Shown here one piece after another: positions 42,309-53,153 of a stretch of DNA of 64,000 bases (the stretch's first letter is position 1; each line of letters begins with the position of its first letter). A program made the position numbers and the translations under genes. Below the pieces are notes generated by a model. The model was not told the origin of the DNA. It did no database searches and was given only the letters and a program-made list of their open reading frames with translations. Source of the DNA: Variovorax sp. KBW07 (GTDB taxonomy: Bacteria > Pseudomonadota > Gammaproteobacteria > Burkholderiales > Burkholderiaceae_C). The stretch lies in contig NZ_QAJK01000065.1 of NCBI RefSeq assembly GCF_003852515.1, positions 30,029 through 94,028 on the forward strand, written 5' to 3'.

Positions 42309-43235
42309 ATGCCAGTTTACAGCATGACCGGCTACGCCAGCGGCCAGAACGGGTCCGCAGGCAGCCACTCCGAAGCCGAAGCACGGCCTCCCGCCGCGGG
42401 CCGACTCGGGGTCGAAATCCGCTCGGTCAACAGCCGCTTCCTCGACCTGACTTTCAAGTTGCCGGAGGAACTGCGCCAGCATGAAACCGCGCTGCGCGAG
42501 CTGCTCACGGGCAAGCTCAAGCGCGGCAAAGTCGAAGTGCGCGCCGCCATCGAGAACACCGCCCAGGCGGGTGTCGTCGAGCCCTCCGTCAAGCTGCTCC
42601 AGCGGCTCAACGGGGTGCAGGACAGCATCAAGGCCTGGTTGCCCGGTGCCCGCGACCTGAGCGTGGCCGACGTTCTGCGCCTGGCCGGCGGCGACAGCGC
42701 CGCCCGCGGCGACTGGAGCGCCGACCTGCTCGACGTCACCGGCAAGGCCCTGGAAGGCCTGATGTCGGCCCGCCAGCGCGAAGGCGCACGGCTGGCCAAG
42801 ATGCTCGAAGCCCATCTGGGCCAACTGCGCACCCTGGTGCAGCAGGCTGGCCCGCTGGTGCCGCAGCTGGTCGAACAGCAGCGGGCGCGGTTCCTGGAGC
42901 GCTGGCAGGAGGCCATGGGCCTGACCGCCGCCGGTACGGGCGGCACGCTGCCCGAGGCCGCGCAAGACCGCGCGCTGACCGAGGCCACGGCCTTTGCCAT
43001 CCGCATCGACGTGGCCGAAGAGCTGACGCGCCTGAATTCGCACCTCGACGAGATCGAGCGGCTGCTCAAGAAGGGCGGCGAAATCGGCAAGCGGCTGGAC
43101 TTCTTGATCCAGGAACTGCACCGCGAGGCCAACACGCTGGGCTCCAAGTCGGCAGCCCTGGAGCTCACGCGGATCGGCGTGGACATGAAGGTCCTGATCG
43201 AGCAGATGCGCGAGCAGGTCCAGAACATCGAATGA
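42309..43235 (+). CDS. yicC: YicC-family endoribonuclease
   Basis: A 308-residue YicC family protein. It starts [11 protein letters not shown], then has [18 protein letters not shown] and the C-terminal [20 protein letters not shown] and [13 protein letters not shown] blocks, which are strongly conserved. Residues 18-38 carry an insert relative to the usual length. YicC proteins are RNA-decay endoribonucleases. It overlaps gmk by four bases (ATGA) and heads the yicC-gmk-rpoZ-spoT cluster. Confidence 0.93.
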   Translation: MPVYSMTGYASGQNGSAGSHSEAEARPPAAGRLGVEIRSVNSRFLDLTFKLPEELRQHETALRELLTGKLKRGKVEVRAAIENTAQAGVVEPSVKLLQRLNGVQDSIKAWLPGARDLSVADVLRLAGGDSAARGDWSADLLDVTGKALEGLMSARQREGARLAKMLEAHLGQLRTLVQQAGPLVPQLVEQQRARFLERWQEAMGLTAAGTGGTLPEAAQDRALTEATAFAIRIDVAEELTRLNSHLDEIERLLKKGGEIGKRLDFLIQELHREANTLGSKSAALELTRIGVDMKVLIEQMREQVQNIE

Positions 43236-43870
43236 CGGCGAGCGAAAGAATGGACTATCCCGGCAATATCTTCGTGGTGGCGGCGCCCAGCGGCGCCGGC
43301 AAATCGAGCCTGGTCAAGGCGCTGATGGAGCTCGACTCGGCCGTGCAGCCGTCGGTGTCACACACCACGCGGCCGCCCCGCGGGCAGGAAAAACACGGGC
43401 GCGAGTACTTTTTTGCCTCGCCCCCCGAATTCGACGCGCTGATCGCGGCGGACGGCTTCGTGGAATGGGCCCATGTGCACGGCCACCGGTACGGCACTTC
43501 CAAAAAGGCCATCGAGGAGCGGATCGCCCAGGGGGCCGACGTCATTCTTGAAATCGACTTCCAGGGCGCGCTGCAGATCCGCAAGACCTTTGCCAACGCG
43601 GTGATGATCTTCATCCTGCCGCCCAGTTGGGAAGAATTGCGCTCCCGGCTCGAGCGGCGCGGCGAAGACAGCGCCTCGGTCATCGAATTGCGGCTGAAAA
43701 ACGCCGCCGAAGAGATGGCCAGGGCGGGGGAATTCGACTTCGTTATAATCAACGAGTTATTTGAGCGCGCGCTTTTCGATCTCAAGGCGATCGTCCACGC
43801 TCAGCGGCTTCGGTACTCTGCACAGCGCCGTGCACGTGCCGACACATTCGCCGCACTGAACATCACCTGA
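43232..43870 (+). CDS. gmk: Guanylate kinase
   Basis: A 212-residue guanylate kinase, GMP + ATP to GDP + ADP. The P-loop is [10 protein letters not shown] at about 18-27, followed by [19 protein letters not shown] for GMP binding and [15 protein letters not shown]. Translation is coupled to yicC by an ATGA overlap at 43232; an internal ATG at 43250 (MDYPGNIF) is a possible alternative start. Confidence 0.96.
   Translation: MTASERMDYPGNIFVVAAPSGAGKSSLVKALMELDSAVQPSVSHTTRPPRGQEKHGREYFFASPPEFDALIAADGFVEWAHVHGHRYGTSKKAIEERIAQGADVILEIDFQGALQIRKTFANAVMIFILPPSWEELRSRLERRGEDSASVIELRLKNAAEEMARAGEFDFVIINELFERALFDLKAIVHAQRLRYSAQRRARADTFAALNIT
43744..43749 (+). promoter_or_regulatory. Candidate -10 element inside gmk for rpoZ
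   Basis: A perfect TATAAT inside the gmk reading frame, about 155 bases before rpoZ. No good -35 hexamer is visible, so this is weak. Confidence 0.3.
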
Positions 43871-43902
43871 TTTTCCCGCTCACCGACCGAAAGATTCTCA
43901 TC

Positions 43903-44106
43903 ATGGCCCGCATCACCGTCGAAGATTGTCTGCTGCAGATTCCGAACCGCTTCCAGCTCGTTCTGGCCGCCACGTACCGCGCGCGCATGCTGAGCCAGGG
44001 CCACGCGCCCAAGATCGAGAGCAAGAACAAGCCCGCCGTGACCGCCCTGCGCGAAATCGCCGAAGGCAAGATCGGCATCGAAATGCTCAAGAAGGTTCCG
44101 GGCTGA
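43903..44106 (+). CDS. rpoZ: RNA polymerase omega subunit
   Basis: A 67-residue omega subunit: [20 protein letters not shown], then [20 protein letters not shown], matching betaproteobacterial RpoZ along its length. It assists beta-prime assembly and forms part of a ppGpp site, which fits its position directly before spoT. It is followed by an intrinsic terminator. Confidence 0.97.
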   Translation: MARITVEDCLLQIPNRFQLVLAATYRARMLSQGHAPKIESKNKPAVTALREIAEGKIGIEMLKKVPG

Positions 44107-44131
44107 TCTGACGCAGCCCTGCAACGAAAAG

Positions 44132-44155
44132 GCACCGCAAAGCGGTGCTTTTTTT
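44132..44155 (+). terminator. Intrinsic terminator after rpoZ
   Basis: GCACCGC-AAA-GCGGTGC followed by a run of seven T. It separates rpoZ from spoT, allowing partial read-through or independent spoT transcription. Confidence 0.9.
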
Positions 44156-44199
44156 ATGTCTGGACGCGTCCATAGAGCGGTCACGCTAAAGTGGTAGCC

Positions 44200-46455
44200 A
44201 TGAGCGCGGTAGCCAAACATCAGTCCCATGCCCCGACGGGCACGCCGAAGCCGAGTCCGGCGGCGCTGAATGCGGCTGCCGCAAGCTTTGCCGCCCTGAC
44301 GGCACGGCTCGATTACCTGAGCCCCGAAGACACCGAGCTGGTCCGCCGCGCCTACCGCTTTGCCGACGAAGCCCACCTGGGCCAACTGCGCAACAGCGGC
44401 GAGCCGTACATCACCCACCCGATCGCCGTGGCGGCGCAATGCGCCGAATGGAAGCTCGACGCGCAGGCGCTGATGGCCGCCCTGCTGCACGACGCGATCG
44501 AAGACTGCGGCGTGACCAAGCCCGAGCTGATCGAGCGTTTCGGTGCCCCGGTGGCCGAACTGGTCGACGGGCTCACCAAGCTCGACAAGCTGCAGTTCAA
44601 CACCCGCGAAGAAAACCAGGCCGAGTCGTTCCGCAAGATGCTGCTGGCCATGGCGCGCGACGTGCGCGTCATTCTGGTCAAGCTGGCCGACCGCACGCAC
44701 AACATGCGCACGCTGGCCGACGCGCCGCGCGAAAAATGGGCCCGCATCTCGCGCGAAACGCTGGAGATCTACGCACCCATCGCGCACCGGCTCGGGCTGA
44801 ACCAGACCTACCGCGAGCTGCAGGAACTGTCGTTCCGGCACCTCAAGCCCTGGCGCTATGCCACGCTGTCCAAGGCCGTGGCCAAGGCGCGTGGCCGCCG
44901 CCGCGACCTGATCCAGAAGGTGCAGAAAGAGGTCGAATCGGCCTTCTCGGCCGCCGGCATGACGCTGCGGATCGCGGGCCGCGAAAAAACGCTTTATTCC
45001 ATCTACCGCAAGATGGAAGAAAAACACCTGAGCTTTGCCCAGGTGACCGATATCTACGGCTTCCGGCTGATCGTGCCGAACGTGATCGCCTGCTACACCG
45101 GCCTTGGCATCCTTCACCAGATGTACAAGCCGCTGCCGGGCAAGTTCAAGGACCACATCGCCATCGCCAAGCTCAACGGCTACCAGTCGCTGCACACCAC
45201 GCTGGTGGGCCCGGCCGGCGTGAGCGTCGAGTTCCAGCTGCGAACCGAGGCCATGCACGTGGTGGCCGAATCCGGCGTGGCGGCGCACTGGCTCTACAAG
45301 GCCGCCGAGCCGAACGCTGCCAGCAACGACCGGCTGGGCACCAAGTGGCTGCAGTCGCTGCTCGACATCCAGGACGAAACCCGCGACGCCGCCGAGTTCT
45401 GGGACCACGTCAAGGTCGACCTGTTCCCCGACGCGGTGTACGTCTTCACGCCCAAGAGCCAGATCATGGCGCTGCCGCGCGGCGCCACGGTGGTCGACTT
45501 TGCGTACGCCATTCACAGCAACATCGGCGACCACACCTCGGCCGCGCGCATCAACGGTGACCAGGTGCCGCTGCGCACCGAGCTGAAAAACGGCGATGTG
45601 GTCGAGGTGATCACCGCACCGGTGTCGACGCCCAATCCGGCCTGGCTCGGGTTCGTGCGAACCGGCCGGGCGCGCTCGAAGATCCGTCACTACCTGAAGA
45701 CCCTGGCGCATGCCGAATCCGAAGGCCTGGGCGAAAAGCTGCTGGCGCAGGCGCTGCGCGCCGAAGGCCTCGGCAAGCTGCCCGAGGAAGACGAAGAGCA
45801 CCAGGCCCTGTGGGAAAAGCTGCTGCGCTTTACCGGCAACCGCACCCGCTCAGAGTTGCTGACCGACATCGGCCTGGGCAAGCGCATAGCGAGCATCGTC
45901 GCCAAGCGGCTCATGGCGCTGCTTTCCGAATTGGGCGAGCGGCCCGATGCATTGCTGCTGAGCCGTGAGCGCTTCATTTCGCACGAAACCGTGTCGCAAG
46001 GCGCGGTCACGCTCGATGGCAGCGAGAACTCATCGGTTCGTTTCGCGCTGTGCTGCCGCCCTATTCCCGGCGACCAGATCGTCGGCTACCTCGGACACGG
46101 CGAAGGCCTGGTGGTGCACACCGAAGACTGCGGCGTGGGCCAGCGCTTGCGCCACAAGGACAGCGAGCGCTTCTTCGCCGTCGAATGGGCGGACGAGCCC
46201 ACGCGCGCTTTCGAAACCGGCGTGGTGATTACCGTGCGCAACGACAAGGGCGTGCTGGCGCGCGTTGCCGCCACGTTGGCCGACGCCGAAGCCGACATCA
46301 CGCACGTGGAAATGGCCGACGAAACGCCGCAGGATTCGACCGACCTGCGCTTCGTGATTGCCGTACGCGACCGCACGCACCTGGATGCGGTGCTGCGCGC
46401 CGCGCGGCGGACCGCGTCGGTGCTGACAGCGGCCAGGACGATTCCCGCTCCCTGA
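44200..46455 (+). CDS. spoT: Bifunctional (p)ppGpp synthetase/hydrolase
   Basis: A 751-residue RelA/SpoT homologue. The HD hydrolase domain keeps His73, His97-Asp98 and Glu101-Asp102 (LLHDAIEDCG). The synthetase domain has DIYGFRLIVPN, KLNGYQSLHTTLVGP and VEFQLRTEAMHVVAE. TGS (VYVFTPKSQIMALPRGATVV) and a C-terminal ACT domain follow. Both active sites appear intact, as expected for SpoT rather than RelA. The ATG at 44200 is preferred to a GTG at 44191. Confidence 0.95.
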   Translation: MSAVAKHQSHAPTGTPKPSPAALNAAAASFAALTARLDYLSPEDTELVRRAYRFADEAHLGQLRNSGEPYITHPIAVAAQCAEWKLDAQALMAALLHDAIEDCGVTKPELIERFGAPVAELVDGLTKLDKLQFNTREENQAESFRKMLLAMARDVRVILVKLADRTHNMRTLADAPREKWARISRETLEIYAPIAHRLGLNQTYRELQELSFRHLKPWRYATLSKAVAKARGRRRDLIQKVQKEVESAFSAAGMTLRIAGREKTLYSIYRKMEEKHLSFAQVTDIYGFRLIVPNVIACYTGLGILHQMYKPLPGKFKDHIAIAKLNGYQSLHTTLVGPAGVSVEFQLRTEAMHVVAESGVAAHWLYKAAEPNAASNDRLGTKWLQSLLDIQDETRDAAEFWDHVKVDLFPDAVYVFTPKSQIMALPRGATVVDFAYAIHSNIGDHTSAARINGDQVPLRTELKNGDVVEVITAPVSTPNPAWLGFVRTGRARSKIRHYLKTLAHAESEGLGEKLLAQALRAEGLGKLPEEDEEHQALWEKLLRFTGNRTRSELLTDIGLGKRIASIVAKRLMALLSELGERPDALLLSRERFISHETVSQGAVTLDGSENSSVRFALCCRPIPGDQIVGYLGHGEGLVVHTEDCGVGQRLRHKDSERFFAVEWADEPTRAFETGVVITVRNDKGVLARVAATLADAEADITHVEMADETPQDSTDLRFVIAVRDRTHLDAVLRAARRTASVLTAARTIPAP

Positions 46456-46485
46456 GTCCCTCCCTTGCGAGGGGCCTGCAGCACG

Positions 46486-47064
46486 CTAGGCTTCGGCCGG
46501 GCGCGGCGTCGGATAACTCACCGAAATGATCTCGACTTCGTGCGCTCCGCCCGGCGTCACGAGCTTCACCACGTCGCCTTCACGCGCCTTGAGCAACGCC
46601 CGCGCAATCGGTGAGATCCAGCTGACTTGCGACTTGGCACTCTCGGCCTCGTCGATACCGAGGATCGTGACGCTTCGCTCGTCGCCCGTCTCGTCGGCAT
46701 AGCGGACCGTGGCGCCGAAGAAGACCTGGTCGCGGCCATGGTGCACCGATGGATCGGTGATTTCCGCAATTTCGAGCCGCTTGGTGAGAAAGCGGATGCG
46801 GCGATCGATCTCTCGCAAGCGTTTCTTGCCGTAGAGGTAGTCGCCGTTTTCGGAGCGGTCGCCGTTCTTTGCGGCCCAGTGCACGGCCTCGACGACCTTT
46901 GGGCGCTCCTCGTCCATCAACTGCAGCAGCTCGTCGCGCAGGCGCGCGTAGCCTTCTGGCGTGATGTAGTTCTTGCTGCCGGCGGGCAACGGGGGCAAGG
47001 CGCCGCCGTCTGCGCCATCGTCGTCCCCGTCGGTATCGGTTTCCTTGGTGAATGCCTTGCTCAC
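46486..47064 (-). CDS. greB: Transcription elongation factor GreB
   Basis: A 192-residue Gre factor. After an acidic N-terminal extension of about 25 residues comes the coiled-coil (ITPEGYARLRDELLQLMDEE, then AAKNGDRSENGDYLYGKKRL) and the FKBP-like C-terminal domain (VRYADETGDERSVTILGIDE, then SWISPIARALLKAREGD). The GDYxYGKKRLREIDRR pattern fits GreB better than GreA. GGAGG lies 8 bases before the GTG at 47064; a TTG 15 bases earlier is less likely. It rescues backtracked RNA polymerase by stimulating transcript cleavage. Confidence 0.92.
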   Translation of the reverse strand: MSKAFTKETDTDGDDDGADGGALPPLPAGSKNYITPEGYARLRDELLQLMDEERPKVVEAVHWAAKNGDRSENGDYLYGKKRLREIDRRIRFLTKRLEIAEITDPSVHHGRDQVFFGATVRYADETGDERSVTILGIDEAESAKSQVSWISPIARALLKAREGDVVKLVTPGGAHEVEIISVSYPTPRPAEA

Positions 47065-47082
47065 AGCAGAATCCTCCAAATG

Positions 47083-47115
47083 AAAAAAGCCCGCAACTTT
47101 CGTTGCGGGCTTTCC
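47083..47115 (-). terminator. Intrinsic terminator after tRNA-Arg copy
   Basis: On the minus strand AAAGCCCGCAAC-GAAA-GTTGCGGGCTTTTTT. It lies between the tRNA-Arg at 47122 and greB and ends the tRNA transcript. Confidence 0.9.
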
Positions 47116-47121
47116 TTGTAG

Positions 47122-47198
47122 TGGTGCGGCTGGCAGGAATTGAACCCACGACCCCTTGGTTCGTAGCCAAGTACTCTATCCAACTGAGCTACAGCCGC
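47122..47198 (-). tRNA. tRNA-Arg (anticodon ACG)
   Basis: A 77-nt tRNA with acceptor GCGGCTG/CAGCCGC, anticodon loop CTACGAA, T-loop GTTCAATTC and encoded CCA. Its sequence is identical to the copy at 47326-47402. Confidence 0.96.
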
Positions 47199-47276
47199 AC
47201 AGCTTGCAATTATAGCCCGCTTTTTATCGACATTCGCCGGCCTTGGCGGGAGCTCACCCATCGATTTGAGACAAGG

Positions 47277-47315
47277 GCAAAAAGAAAATGCCCGAAAGAC
47301 AAGTCTTTCGGGCAT
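47277..47315 (-). terminator. Intrinsic terminator between the two tRNA-Arg genes
   Basis: On the minus strand ATGCCCGAAAGAC and GTCTTTCGGGCAT form a long stem followed by TTTTCTTTTT. It ends transcription of the tRNA at 47326. Confidence 0.9.
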
Positions 47316-47325
47316 TTCTGATAGA

Positions 47326-47402
47326 TGGTGCGGCTGGCAGGAATTGAACCCACGACCCCTTGGTTCGTAGCCAAGTACTCTATCCAACTGAGCTACAGCC
47401 GC
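47326..47402 (-). tRNA. tRNA-Arg (anticodon ACG), second copy
   Basis: Identical over its whole length to the tRNA-Arg at 47122-47198, including CCA. It is the second copy of a tandem duplication and has its own terminator. Confidence 0.96.
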
Positions 47403-47421
47403 TGAGCCTACGATTATAGCA

Positions 47422-47498
<77 letters not shown>

Positions 47499-47560
47499 AT
47501 GCGGGCACGATTCTATTCGTGCCTTGCCGTGCAACGGCCCGGCCTTGCTGCTTTGCTTAC

Positions 47561-48568
47561 TTACTTGCGATGGCTCAGCGCATTGCCGATCAGCCGCGAT
47601 GTGATGTCGACGATCTGGATCATGCGTTCATACGGCATGCGCGTCGGCCCGATCACGCCCAGCGTGCCGACCACCTGCCCGTCGACCTCGTAGTTGGCGC
47701 TGACGATGGAGAGCTCTTCGAACGGCACGACCTGGCTCTCGCCGCCAATGAAGATGCGAACACCCTCGGCCTTGCTCGACACGTCGAGCAACCGCATGAG
47801 CTGCGCCTTCTGCTCGAAGAGTTCGAAGGCGCGGCGCAGTTGCCCCATGTCGCTGGAAAAATCGCTCACAGCAAGCAGGTTGCGCTCGCCGGAGATCACG
47901 ACGTCGTCTTCCTGCGCCTCGGTCAGCACTTCGGAACTGACCTGCACCGCCGCCTGCATCAGCGCGGCGATTTCACCGCGCAGCTTCTCGACCTCGGACT
48001 GAAGGCGGTCGCGCACCTGCTCGATGGTCAGGCCCGCGTAGTGCGCGTTGATGTAGTTGGAGGCCTCGACCAGCTGCGACTGCGAATAGTCCGCCTCCGG
48101 AAAAATCACCCTGTTCTGCACGTCACCATCGGGCGACACGATGATCACCAGCAGCCGGTTCTCGGACAGCCGCAAGAACTCGATCTGCTTGAACACCGAG
48201 GCGCGCCGCGGCGCCATCACCACGCCGACGAACTGCGACAGGTTCGACAGCAGGTGAGCCGCGTTGGCGATCACCTTCTGCGGCTGGTCCGGCGCGAGGC
48301 TCGGCGTGCTCATCTGCTCGCGCTGCGCGGTGAGCATGGTGTCGACGAACAGGCGGTAGCCGCGGTGCGTGGGAATGCGGCCGGCCGAGGTGTGCGGGCT
48401 GGCAATCAGCCCCAGCGCCTCGAGGTCCGACATGACGTTGCGGATGGTCGCCGGCGACAGGTCGAGCCCCGACGAACGCGAGAGCGTGCGCGACCCGACG
48501 GGTTGCCCGTCGGCGATGTAGCGCTCGACGAGCGTCTTGAGCAGCAACTTGGCACGGTCGTCCAGCAT
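47561..48568 (-). CDS. hrcA: Heat-inducible transcription repressor HrcA
   Basis: A 335-residue HrcA. The N-terminal wHTH ([20 protein letters not shown], then [20 protein letters not shown]) and the C-terminal domain ([20 protein letters not shown], then [16 protein letters not shown]) are typical and full length. It represses groESL or dnaK operons by binding CIRCE elements, none of which I see here. It is divergent from nadK across 28 bases. Confidence 0.96.
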   Translation of the reverse strand: MLDDRAKLLLKTLVERYIADGQPVGSRTLSRSSGLDLSPATIRNVMSDLEALGLIASPHTSAGRIPTHRGYRLFVDTMLTAQREQMSTPSLAPDQPQKVIANAAHLLSNLSQFVGVVMAPRRASVFKQIEFLRLSENRLLVIIVSPDGDVQNRVIFPEADYSQSQLVEASNYINAHYAGLTIEQVRDRLQSEVEKLRGEIAALMQAAVQVSSEVLTEAQEDDVVISGERNLLAVSDFSSDMGQLRRAFELFEQKAQLMRLLDVSSKAEGVRIFIGGESQVVPFEELSIVSANYEVDGQVVGTLGVIGPTRMPYERMIQIVDITSRLIGNALSHRK

Positions 48569-48596
48569 TGCAAGATTTTAGTGTTGTAATTTGTGA

Positions 48597-49511
48597 ATGA
48601 CTTCCCGCTTTCGTCACGTCGCCTTGATCGGCAAATACCAGGCATCCGGCGCCCGCGCGCAGGCGGATGCGCGCGACGGCGTGATGGAGAGCATCGGCAC
48701 CTTCCTGGAGTCGCAGGGGTGCAAGGTATTCGTCGAGCGCTCGACATGCGAGGAAGACGCCGACGACGGCGCCCCGGCGCTGCCGCGCTATGAAGCCTTG
48801 TCGGTCGAAGAAATCGGCCAGCGCTGCGACCTCGGCCTGGTGGTCGGCGGCGACGGCACCATGCTCGGCATCGGCCGGCAGCTCGCCAGCTACGGCATTC
48901 CGCTGATCGGCATCAACCGCGGCCGGCTCGGCTTCATTACCGACATTCCGCTCGACAACTACCAGGCCACGCTGATCCCGATGCTGGCTGGCGAGTACGA
49001 GGAAGACCACCGCAGCCTGATGCATGCGCAGGTCATGCGCGACGGCGTGTCGGTGTTCGATGCATTGGCCATGAACGACGTGGTGGTCAATCGCGGCGCC
49101 ACCTCGGGCATGGTCGAGCTGCGCGTGTCGGTGGGCCGGCATTTCGTGGCCAACCAGCGCGCCGACGGCCTGATCATCGCCACGCCCACGGGCTCGACCG
49201 CCTATGCGCTGTCGGCCGGCGGGCCGCTGCTGCATCCGGCGGTGCCGGGCTGGGTGCTGGTGCCCATTGCACCGCACACGCTGTCGAACCGCCCCGTGCT
49301 GCTGCCCGATGCCGACGAGATCGTGATCGAGCTGGTGGGCGGGCGCGACGCCAGCGCCAATTTCGACATGCAGTCGCTGGCCTCGCTCGTGATCGGCGAT
49401 CGCGTGGTGGTGCGCCGTTCCGACTTCAGGGTGCGCTTCCTGCACCCCAGGGGCTGGAGCTATTTCGACACGCTGCGCAAAAAACTTCATTGGAACGAAG
49501 GGGGCTCCTGA
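48597..49511 (+). CDS. nadK: NAD kinase
   Basis: A 304-residue NAD kinase, NAD + ATP to NADP + ADP. Motifs: [44 protein letters not shown] and the later [19 protein letters not shown]. Full length. It is divergent from hrcA and lies one base before recN, giving a tight nadK-recN-rapZ operon. Confidence 0.97.
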   Translation: MTSRFRHVALIGKYQASGARAQADARDGVMESIGTFLESQGCKVFVERSTCEEDADDGAPALPRYEALSVEEIGQRCDLGLVVGGDGTMLGIGRQLASYGIPLIGINRGRLGFITDIPLDNYQATLIPMLAGEYEEDHRSLMHAQVMRDGVSVFDALAMNDVVVNRGATSGMVELRVSVGRHFVANQRADGLIIATPTGSTAYALSAGGPLLHPAVPGWVLVPIAPHTLSNRPVLLPDADEIVIELVGGRDASANFDMQSLASLVIGDRVVVRRSDFRVRFLHPRGWSYFDTLRKKLHWNEGGS

Positions 49512-49512
49512 C

Positions 49513-51195
49513 ATGGCGCTGCGACGCATCGCACTGCGCGACTTCGTGATCGTGCGATCACTCGAACTCGACCTGTCCGCTGGCTTCACGGTATTGACCG
49601 GTGAAACCGGTGCCGGCAAATCCATCCTGATAGACGCCCTGCAACTGGCCCTCGGCAACCGCGCCGACGCCGGTGCGGTGCGCGAAGGCGCCGAACGGCT
49701 CGACGTGAGCGCCGAGTTCGATGCCGACCCGGCCCTTGCCGCCTGGCTCGACGAAGGCGGCTTCGAAGCCGGCGACGCACTGCTGCTTCGCCGGACGGTC
49801 GACCTGCAGGGCCGCAGCCGCGGCTGGATCAACGGCAGCCCCGCCACGGCCACGCAACTGCGCGAGCTCGGCGACCGCCTGCTCGACATCCACGGCCAGC
49901 ACGCCTGGCAAAGCCTGACGCGGCCCGAGGCCGTGCGCGGCCTGCTCGACGCCTACGCGGGCATCCGCACCGACGCGCTCGACACGGCCTGGCAAGGCTG
50001 GCGCCAGGCCCTCTCCGCGCTGGAACACGCCCGCTCGGCACAAGACTCGCTGCAGCGCGAGCGCGAACGCCTTCAATGGCAGATCGCCGAGGTCGCGAAG
50101 CTCGCGCCGGGCGCCGACGAGTGGGAAGAGCTTTCGACCAACCACTCGCGCATCTCGAACGCGCAAGCCCTGATCGACGCTGCCCAGGGCGCCAGCCAGG
50201 CGCTTGAAGAAGACGACAACGGCGCGCTGTCCGCGCTCACGCGCGCGGCCACGCTGCTGCAGAACTGCGAGCACATCGAGCCCGAATTCCGCACGCTGGG
50301 CGAAGTGCTCGCCTCCTGCGTGGCGCAGGCCTCGGACGCGGCCCATTCGCTGCACGGCTACCTGCGCAACGCCGAGGCCGATCCGCAAAGCCTGGCCGAG
50401 CTGGACGAGCGCATGGGCCTGTGGATGTCGCTCGCGCGCCGCTACAAGCGCACGCCGGCCGAACTGCCGGCGCTGCTGGCCGGATGGCAGGCGGAGCTGC
50501 AGGCCCTCGATGCGCAAAGCGATCTCGAAGGCCTGGAGCGCGCCGAGCAGAACGCCCAGCAGGCCTACATGAAAGAGGCCAAGTCGCTCGGCAAGGCCCG
50601 CAAGCAGGCGGCCCCTCGCCTCGCCCAGGCCGTCACCCAAGCCATGCAGGGGCTCGGCATGCAAGGTGGGCGCTTCGAGGTCGAGCTGCAGCCGCTGGCA
50701 CAGCCCAGCCGCGCTGGCCTGGAAGACGTGGCCTTTCTCGTGGCAGGCCACACCGGCAGCACGCCGCGCGCCATCGGCAAGGTGGCTTCGGGCGGCGAGC
50801 TTTCGCGCATTGCACTGGCCATTGCCGTGACGACAAGCCAGCTCGGCGCCGCGCAGACGCTGATCTTCGACGAGGTGGATGCCGGCGTCGGTGGCGCCGT
50901 TGCCGACACCGTCGGGCGCCTCATGAAGCAGTTGGGCCGCGACCGACAGGTGCTCGCCGTGACCCACCTGCCCCAGGTGGCCGCCTGCGCCGACCATCAC
51001 CTCGTGGTGGCCAAGCGCCAGACGGCCGCGGCCGGCAAGGACGGTCCGCGCACCGAGAGCGGCGTGTCGCGCCTGGACGACGACAACCGCGCCAAGGAAA
51101 TCGCCCGCATGCTGGGCGGCGAAAAAGTCTCGCAGACCTCGCTCGCGCATGCCCGCGAAATGCTCGGCCACAAGACCTCGGCAACCGCGCCATGA
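49513..51195 (+). CDS. recN: DNA repair protein RecN
   Basis: A 560-residue SMC-like ATPase for double-strand-break repair. Walker A is [10 protein letters not shown] in the first 40 residues ([20 protein letters not shown] precedes it). A central coiled coil follows, then the ABC signature [13 protein letters not shown] and Walker [13 protein letters not shown]. The length is normal. It starts one base after nadK and overlaps rapZ by four bases. Confidence 0.97.
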   Translation: MALRRIALRDFVIVRSLELDLSAGFTVLTGETGAGKSILIDALQLALGNRADAGAVREGAERLDVSAEFDADPALAAWLDEGGFEAGDALLLRRTVDLQGRSRGWINGSPATATQLRELGDRLLDIHGQHAWQSLTRPEAVRGLLDAYAGIRTDALDTAWQGWRQALSALEHARSAQDSLQRERERLQWQIAEVAKLAPGADEWEELSTNHSRISNAQALIDAAQGASQALEEDDNGALSALTRAATLLQNCEHIEPEFRTLGEVLASCVAQASDAAHSLHGYLRNAEADPQSLAELDERMGLWMSLARRYKRTPAELPALLAGWQAELQALDAQSDLEGLERAEQNAQQAYMKEAKSLGKARKQAAPRLAQAVTQAMQGLGMQGGRFEVELQPLAQPSRAGLEDVAFLVAGHTGSTPRAIGKVASGGELSRIALAIAVTTSQLGAAQTLIFDEVDAGVGGAVADTVGRLMKQLGRDRQVLAVTHLPQVAACADHHLVVAKRQTAAAGKDGPRTESGVSRLDDDNRAKEIARMLGGEKVSQTSLAHAREMLGHKTSATAP

Positions 51196-52067
51196 ACCTC
51201 GACCTCGTCCTCATCACCGGCATGTCCGGCTCCGGCAAGTCGGTGGCCCTGCACGCGCTGGAAGACGCGGGCTACTACTGCGTCGACAACCTGCCGCCCG
51301 AACTGCTGGTGCCGTTCATCGCCCTGCAGCATGAACAACAGGCCACGCGCGTGGCGATTGCCATGGACGTGCGCAGCGGTGTTTCGCTGCCGATCGTTCC
51401 GCAGCAGCTCGAGGAACTGCGGCGCGACGGCGTGTCGCTGCGCTCGCTCTTTCTCGACGCCACCACCGACGCATTGCTGCGCCGCTATTCGGAAACGCGC
51501 CGTCGCCATCCGCTGTCGCGCCAGGAGGCGCGCACCGACGTTCCCGAGCAGCACCGCGTGCTCATGCAGGCCATCGAGCTGGAGCGCGAACTGCTGGCCG
51601 ACCTGCGCGATGGCGCCGACGTGATCGACACCAGCCTGATTCGCCCAGCCCAGCTGCAGAGCTACATCAAGGCGCTGATCTCCGCGCCGCAAAGCGCGCT
51701 GACACTGGTGTTCGAGTCGTTCGCCTTCAAGCGCGGCGTGCCGCTCGACGCGGACTACGTGTTCGACGTGCGCATGCTGCCCAACCCGCACTACGTGGCT
51801 ACATTGCGCCCGCTCACGGGCCGCGACGAGCCGGTGATCGAATGGCTGCGCGAGCATGAAGACGTGGCGCGCATGTACGACGACATCGAGCAGTTTCTTT
51901 CGCACTGGCTCGATGCGCTGGCACGCGACCACCGCAGCTACGTCACGGTGGCCATCGGCTGCACGGGCGGGCAGCACCGGTCGGTGTTCCTGGTCGAGCA
52001 GCTTGCACGTTCCTTCGGCGCACGCTGGGGTGCCCTGAAGCGCCATCGCGAACTCGACGCGACCTAG
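51192..52067 (+). CDS. rapZ: RapZ/YvcJ family nucleotide-binding adaptor
   Basis: A 291-residue P-loop protein with [20 protein letters not shown] at the N-terminus, [12 protein letters not shown], and the C-terminal RapZ domain ([20 protein letters not shown]). In E. coli, RapZ hands the sRNA GlmZ to RNase E; in most other bacteria its partner is unknown. Here it is coupled by ATGA overlap to recN rather than sitting beside ptsN or hprK. Confidence 0.95.
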   Translation: MNLDLVLITGMSGSGKSVALHALEDAGYYCVDNLPPELLVPFIALQHEQQATRVAIAMDVRSGVSLPIVPQQLEELRRDGVSLRSLFLDATTDALLRRYSETRRRHPLSRQEARTDVPEQHRVLMQAIELERELLADLRDGADVIDTSLIRPAQLQSYIKALISAPQSALTLVFESFAFKRGVPLDADYVFDVRMLPNPHYVATLRPLTGRDEPVIEWLREHEDVARMYDDIEQFLSHWLDALARDHRSYVTVAIGCTGGQHRSVFLVEQLARSFGARWGALKRHRELDAT

Positions 52068-52070
52068 CGA

Positions 52071-53153
52071 CTAAACCGCGCTACTGCTCTCCAGCAGCTT
52101 GCGCACCGGCGCGGGCAAGCCCAGGCGGCCCCACTCCTCGGCATCGACCCAGCGCGCGGACTCGCCCTGCGGCTGGCTGCCTTGAAGCAGCACGGGGTGC
52201 AGGTGAAGGTCCTTGTGGGTCAACACGTGCACGAAGGCCGGCAGGTCTTGCGTGCCACGTTGCGCGGCGGGCGGCAGGGCGGCAAGCAGCTCGTCGCGGC
52301 TGTCGAACACCGGCAGGCAATACAGCCCGGCCCAGATGCCCTTGGCAGGCCGCTTCTCCAGCCAGACGCGGCCCTGTTCATCGCGCGCCAGCAGCACCCA
52401 GAGCGACTGAGCACTGCGCTTCAGCTTGCGGGTCTTCACGGGATAGCGCTCGGGCGCGCCTTCGCGCAGCGCCACGCAGGTCTTGTTGACGGGGCAGATC
52501 ATGCAGCTCGGCTTGCGCGGAATGCAGACCGTGGCGCCCAGGTCCATGAGCCCCTGCGTGTAGCTTGCGATGGCCTCGCGCTGGTCGGCGGGCGGCAGCA
52601 ACTGTGTCGCGAGGTCCCACAGCGCACGCTCCTGCGCCGACGAAGACATGTCGCCGCCGAAGCCGAGCACGCGCGTCAGCACGCGCTTCACATTGCCGTC
52701 GAGAATCGCGACCCGCTCGCCGAAGCAGAACGCGGCAATCGCAGACGCGGTGGAGCGGCCGATGCCGGGCAAGGTCACCAGTTCGACCGCGGTACGCGGA
52801 AACTCGCCGCCGAATCGCGCAACGACGTCCTGCGCGCAGCGATGCATGTTGCGTGCGCGGCTGTAATAGCCAAGGCCGCTCCAGAGGCCGAACACTTCGT
52901 CTTCCGTGCCTGCGGCCAGCGCCTTCACGTCCGGGAACCGCTCGAGAAAGCGCGCGAAGTAGCCGAGCACGGTCGTGACCTGCGTCTGCTGCAGCATCAC
53001 CTCCGACAGCCACACGCGGTAGGGATCACGGGTGTTCTGCCACGGCAGCTGGCTGCGCCCGTGACTGCGCTGCCAGCTCACGACCTGGGCAGCGAAATCC
53101 GGTGGCAGTTTTGCAGGGACGGCCGCCGCGGGGGCGGAACGCTCAAGCCGCAC
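52071..53153 (-). CDS. mutY: A/G-specific adenine glycosylase MutY
   Basis: A 360-residue MutY. HhH-GPD domain: LPWQNTRDPYRVWLSEVMLQ with the catalytic Glu, LPGIGRSTASAIAAFCFGER, and ILDGNVKRVLTRVLG with the catalytic Asp. The iron-sulfur cluster cysteines are in CIPRKPSCMICPVNKTC. The C-terminus is a NUDIX-like 8-oxoG reader. It removes adenine opposite 8-oxoguanine. I use the GTG at 53153, which overlaps the end of the dynamin-like gene by 11 bases; a TTG at 53177 is an alternative. Confidence 0.94.
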   Translation of the reverse strand: MRLERSAPAAAVPAKLPPDFAAQVVSWQRSHGRSQLPWQNTRDPYRVWLSEVMLQQTQVTTVLGYFARFLERFPDVKALAAGTEDEVFGLWSGLGYYSRARNMHRCAQDVVARFGGEFPRTAVELVTLPGIGRSTASAIAAFCFGERVAILDGNVKRVLTRVLGFGGDMSSSAQERALWDLATQLLPPADQREAIASYTQGLMDLGATVCIPRKPSCMICPVNKTCVALREGAPERYPVKTRKLKRSAQSLWVLLARDEQGRVWLEKRPAKGIWAGLYCLPVFDSRDELLAALPPAAQRGTQDLPAFVHVLTHKDLHLHPVLLQGSQPQGESARWVDAEEWGRLGLPAPVRKLLESSSAV

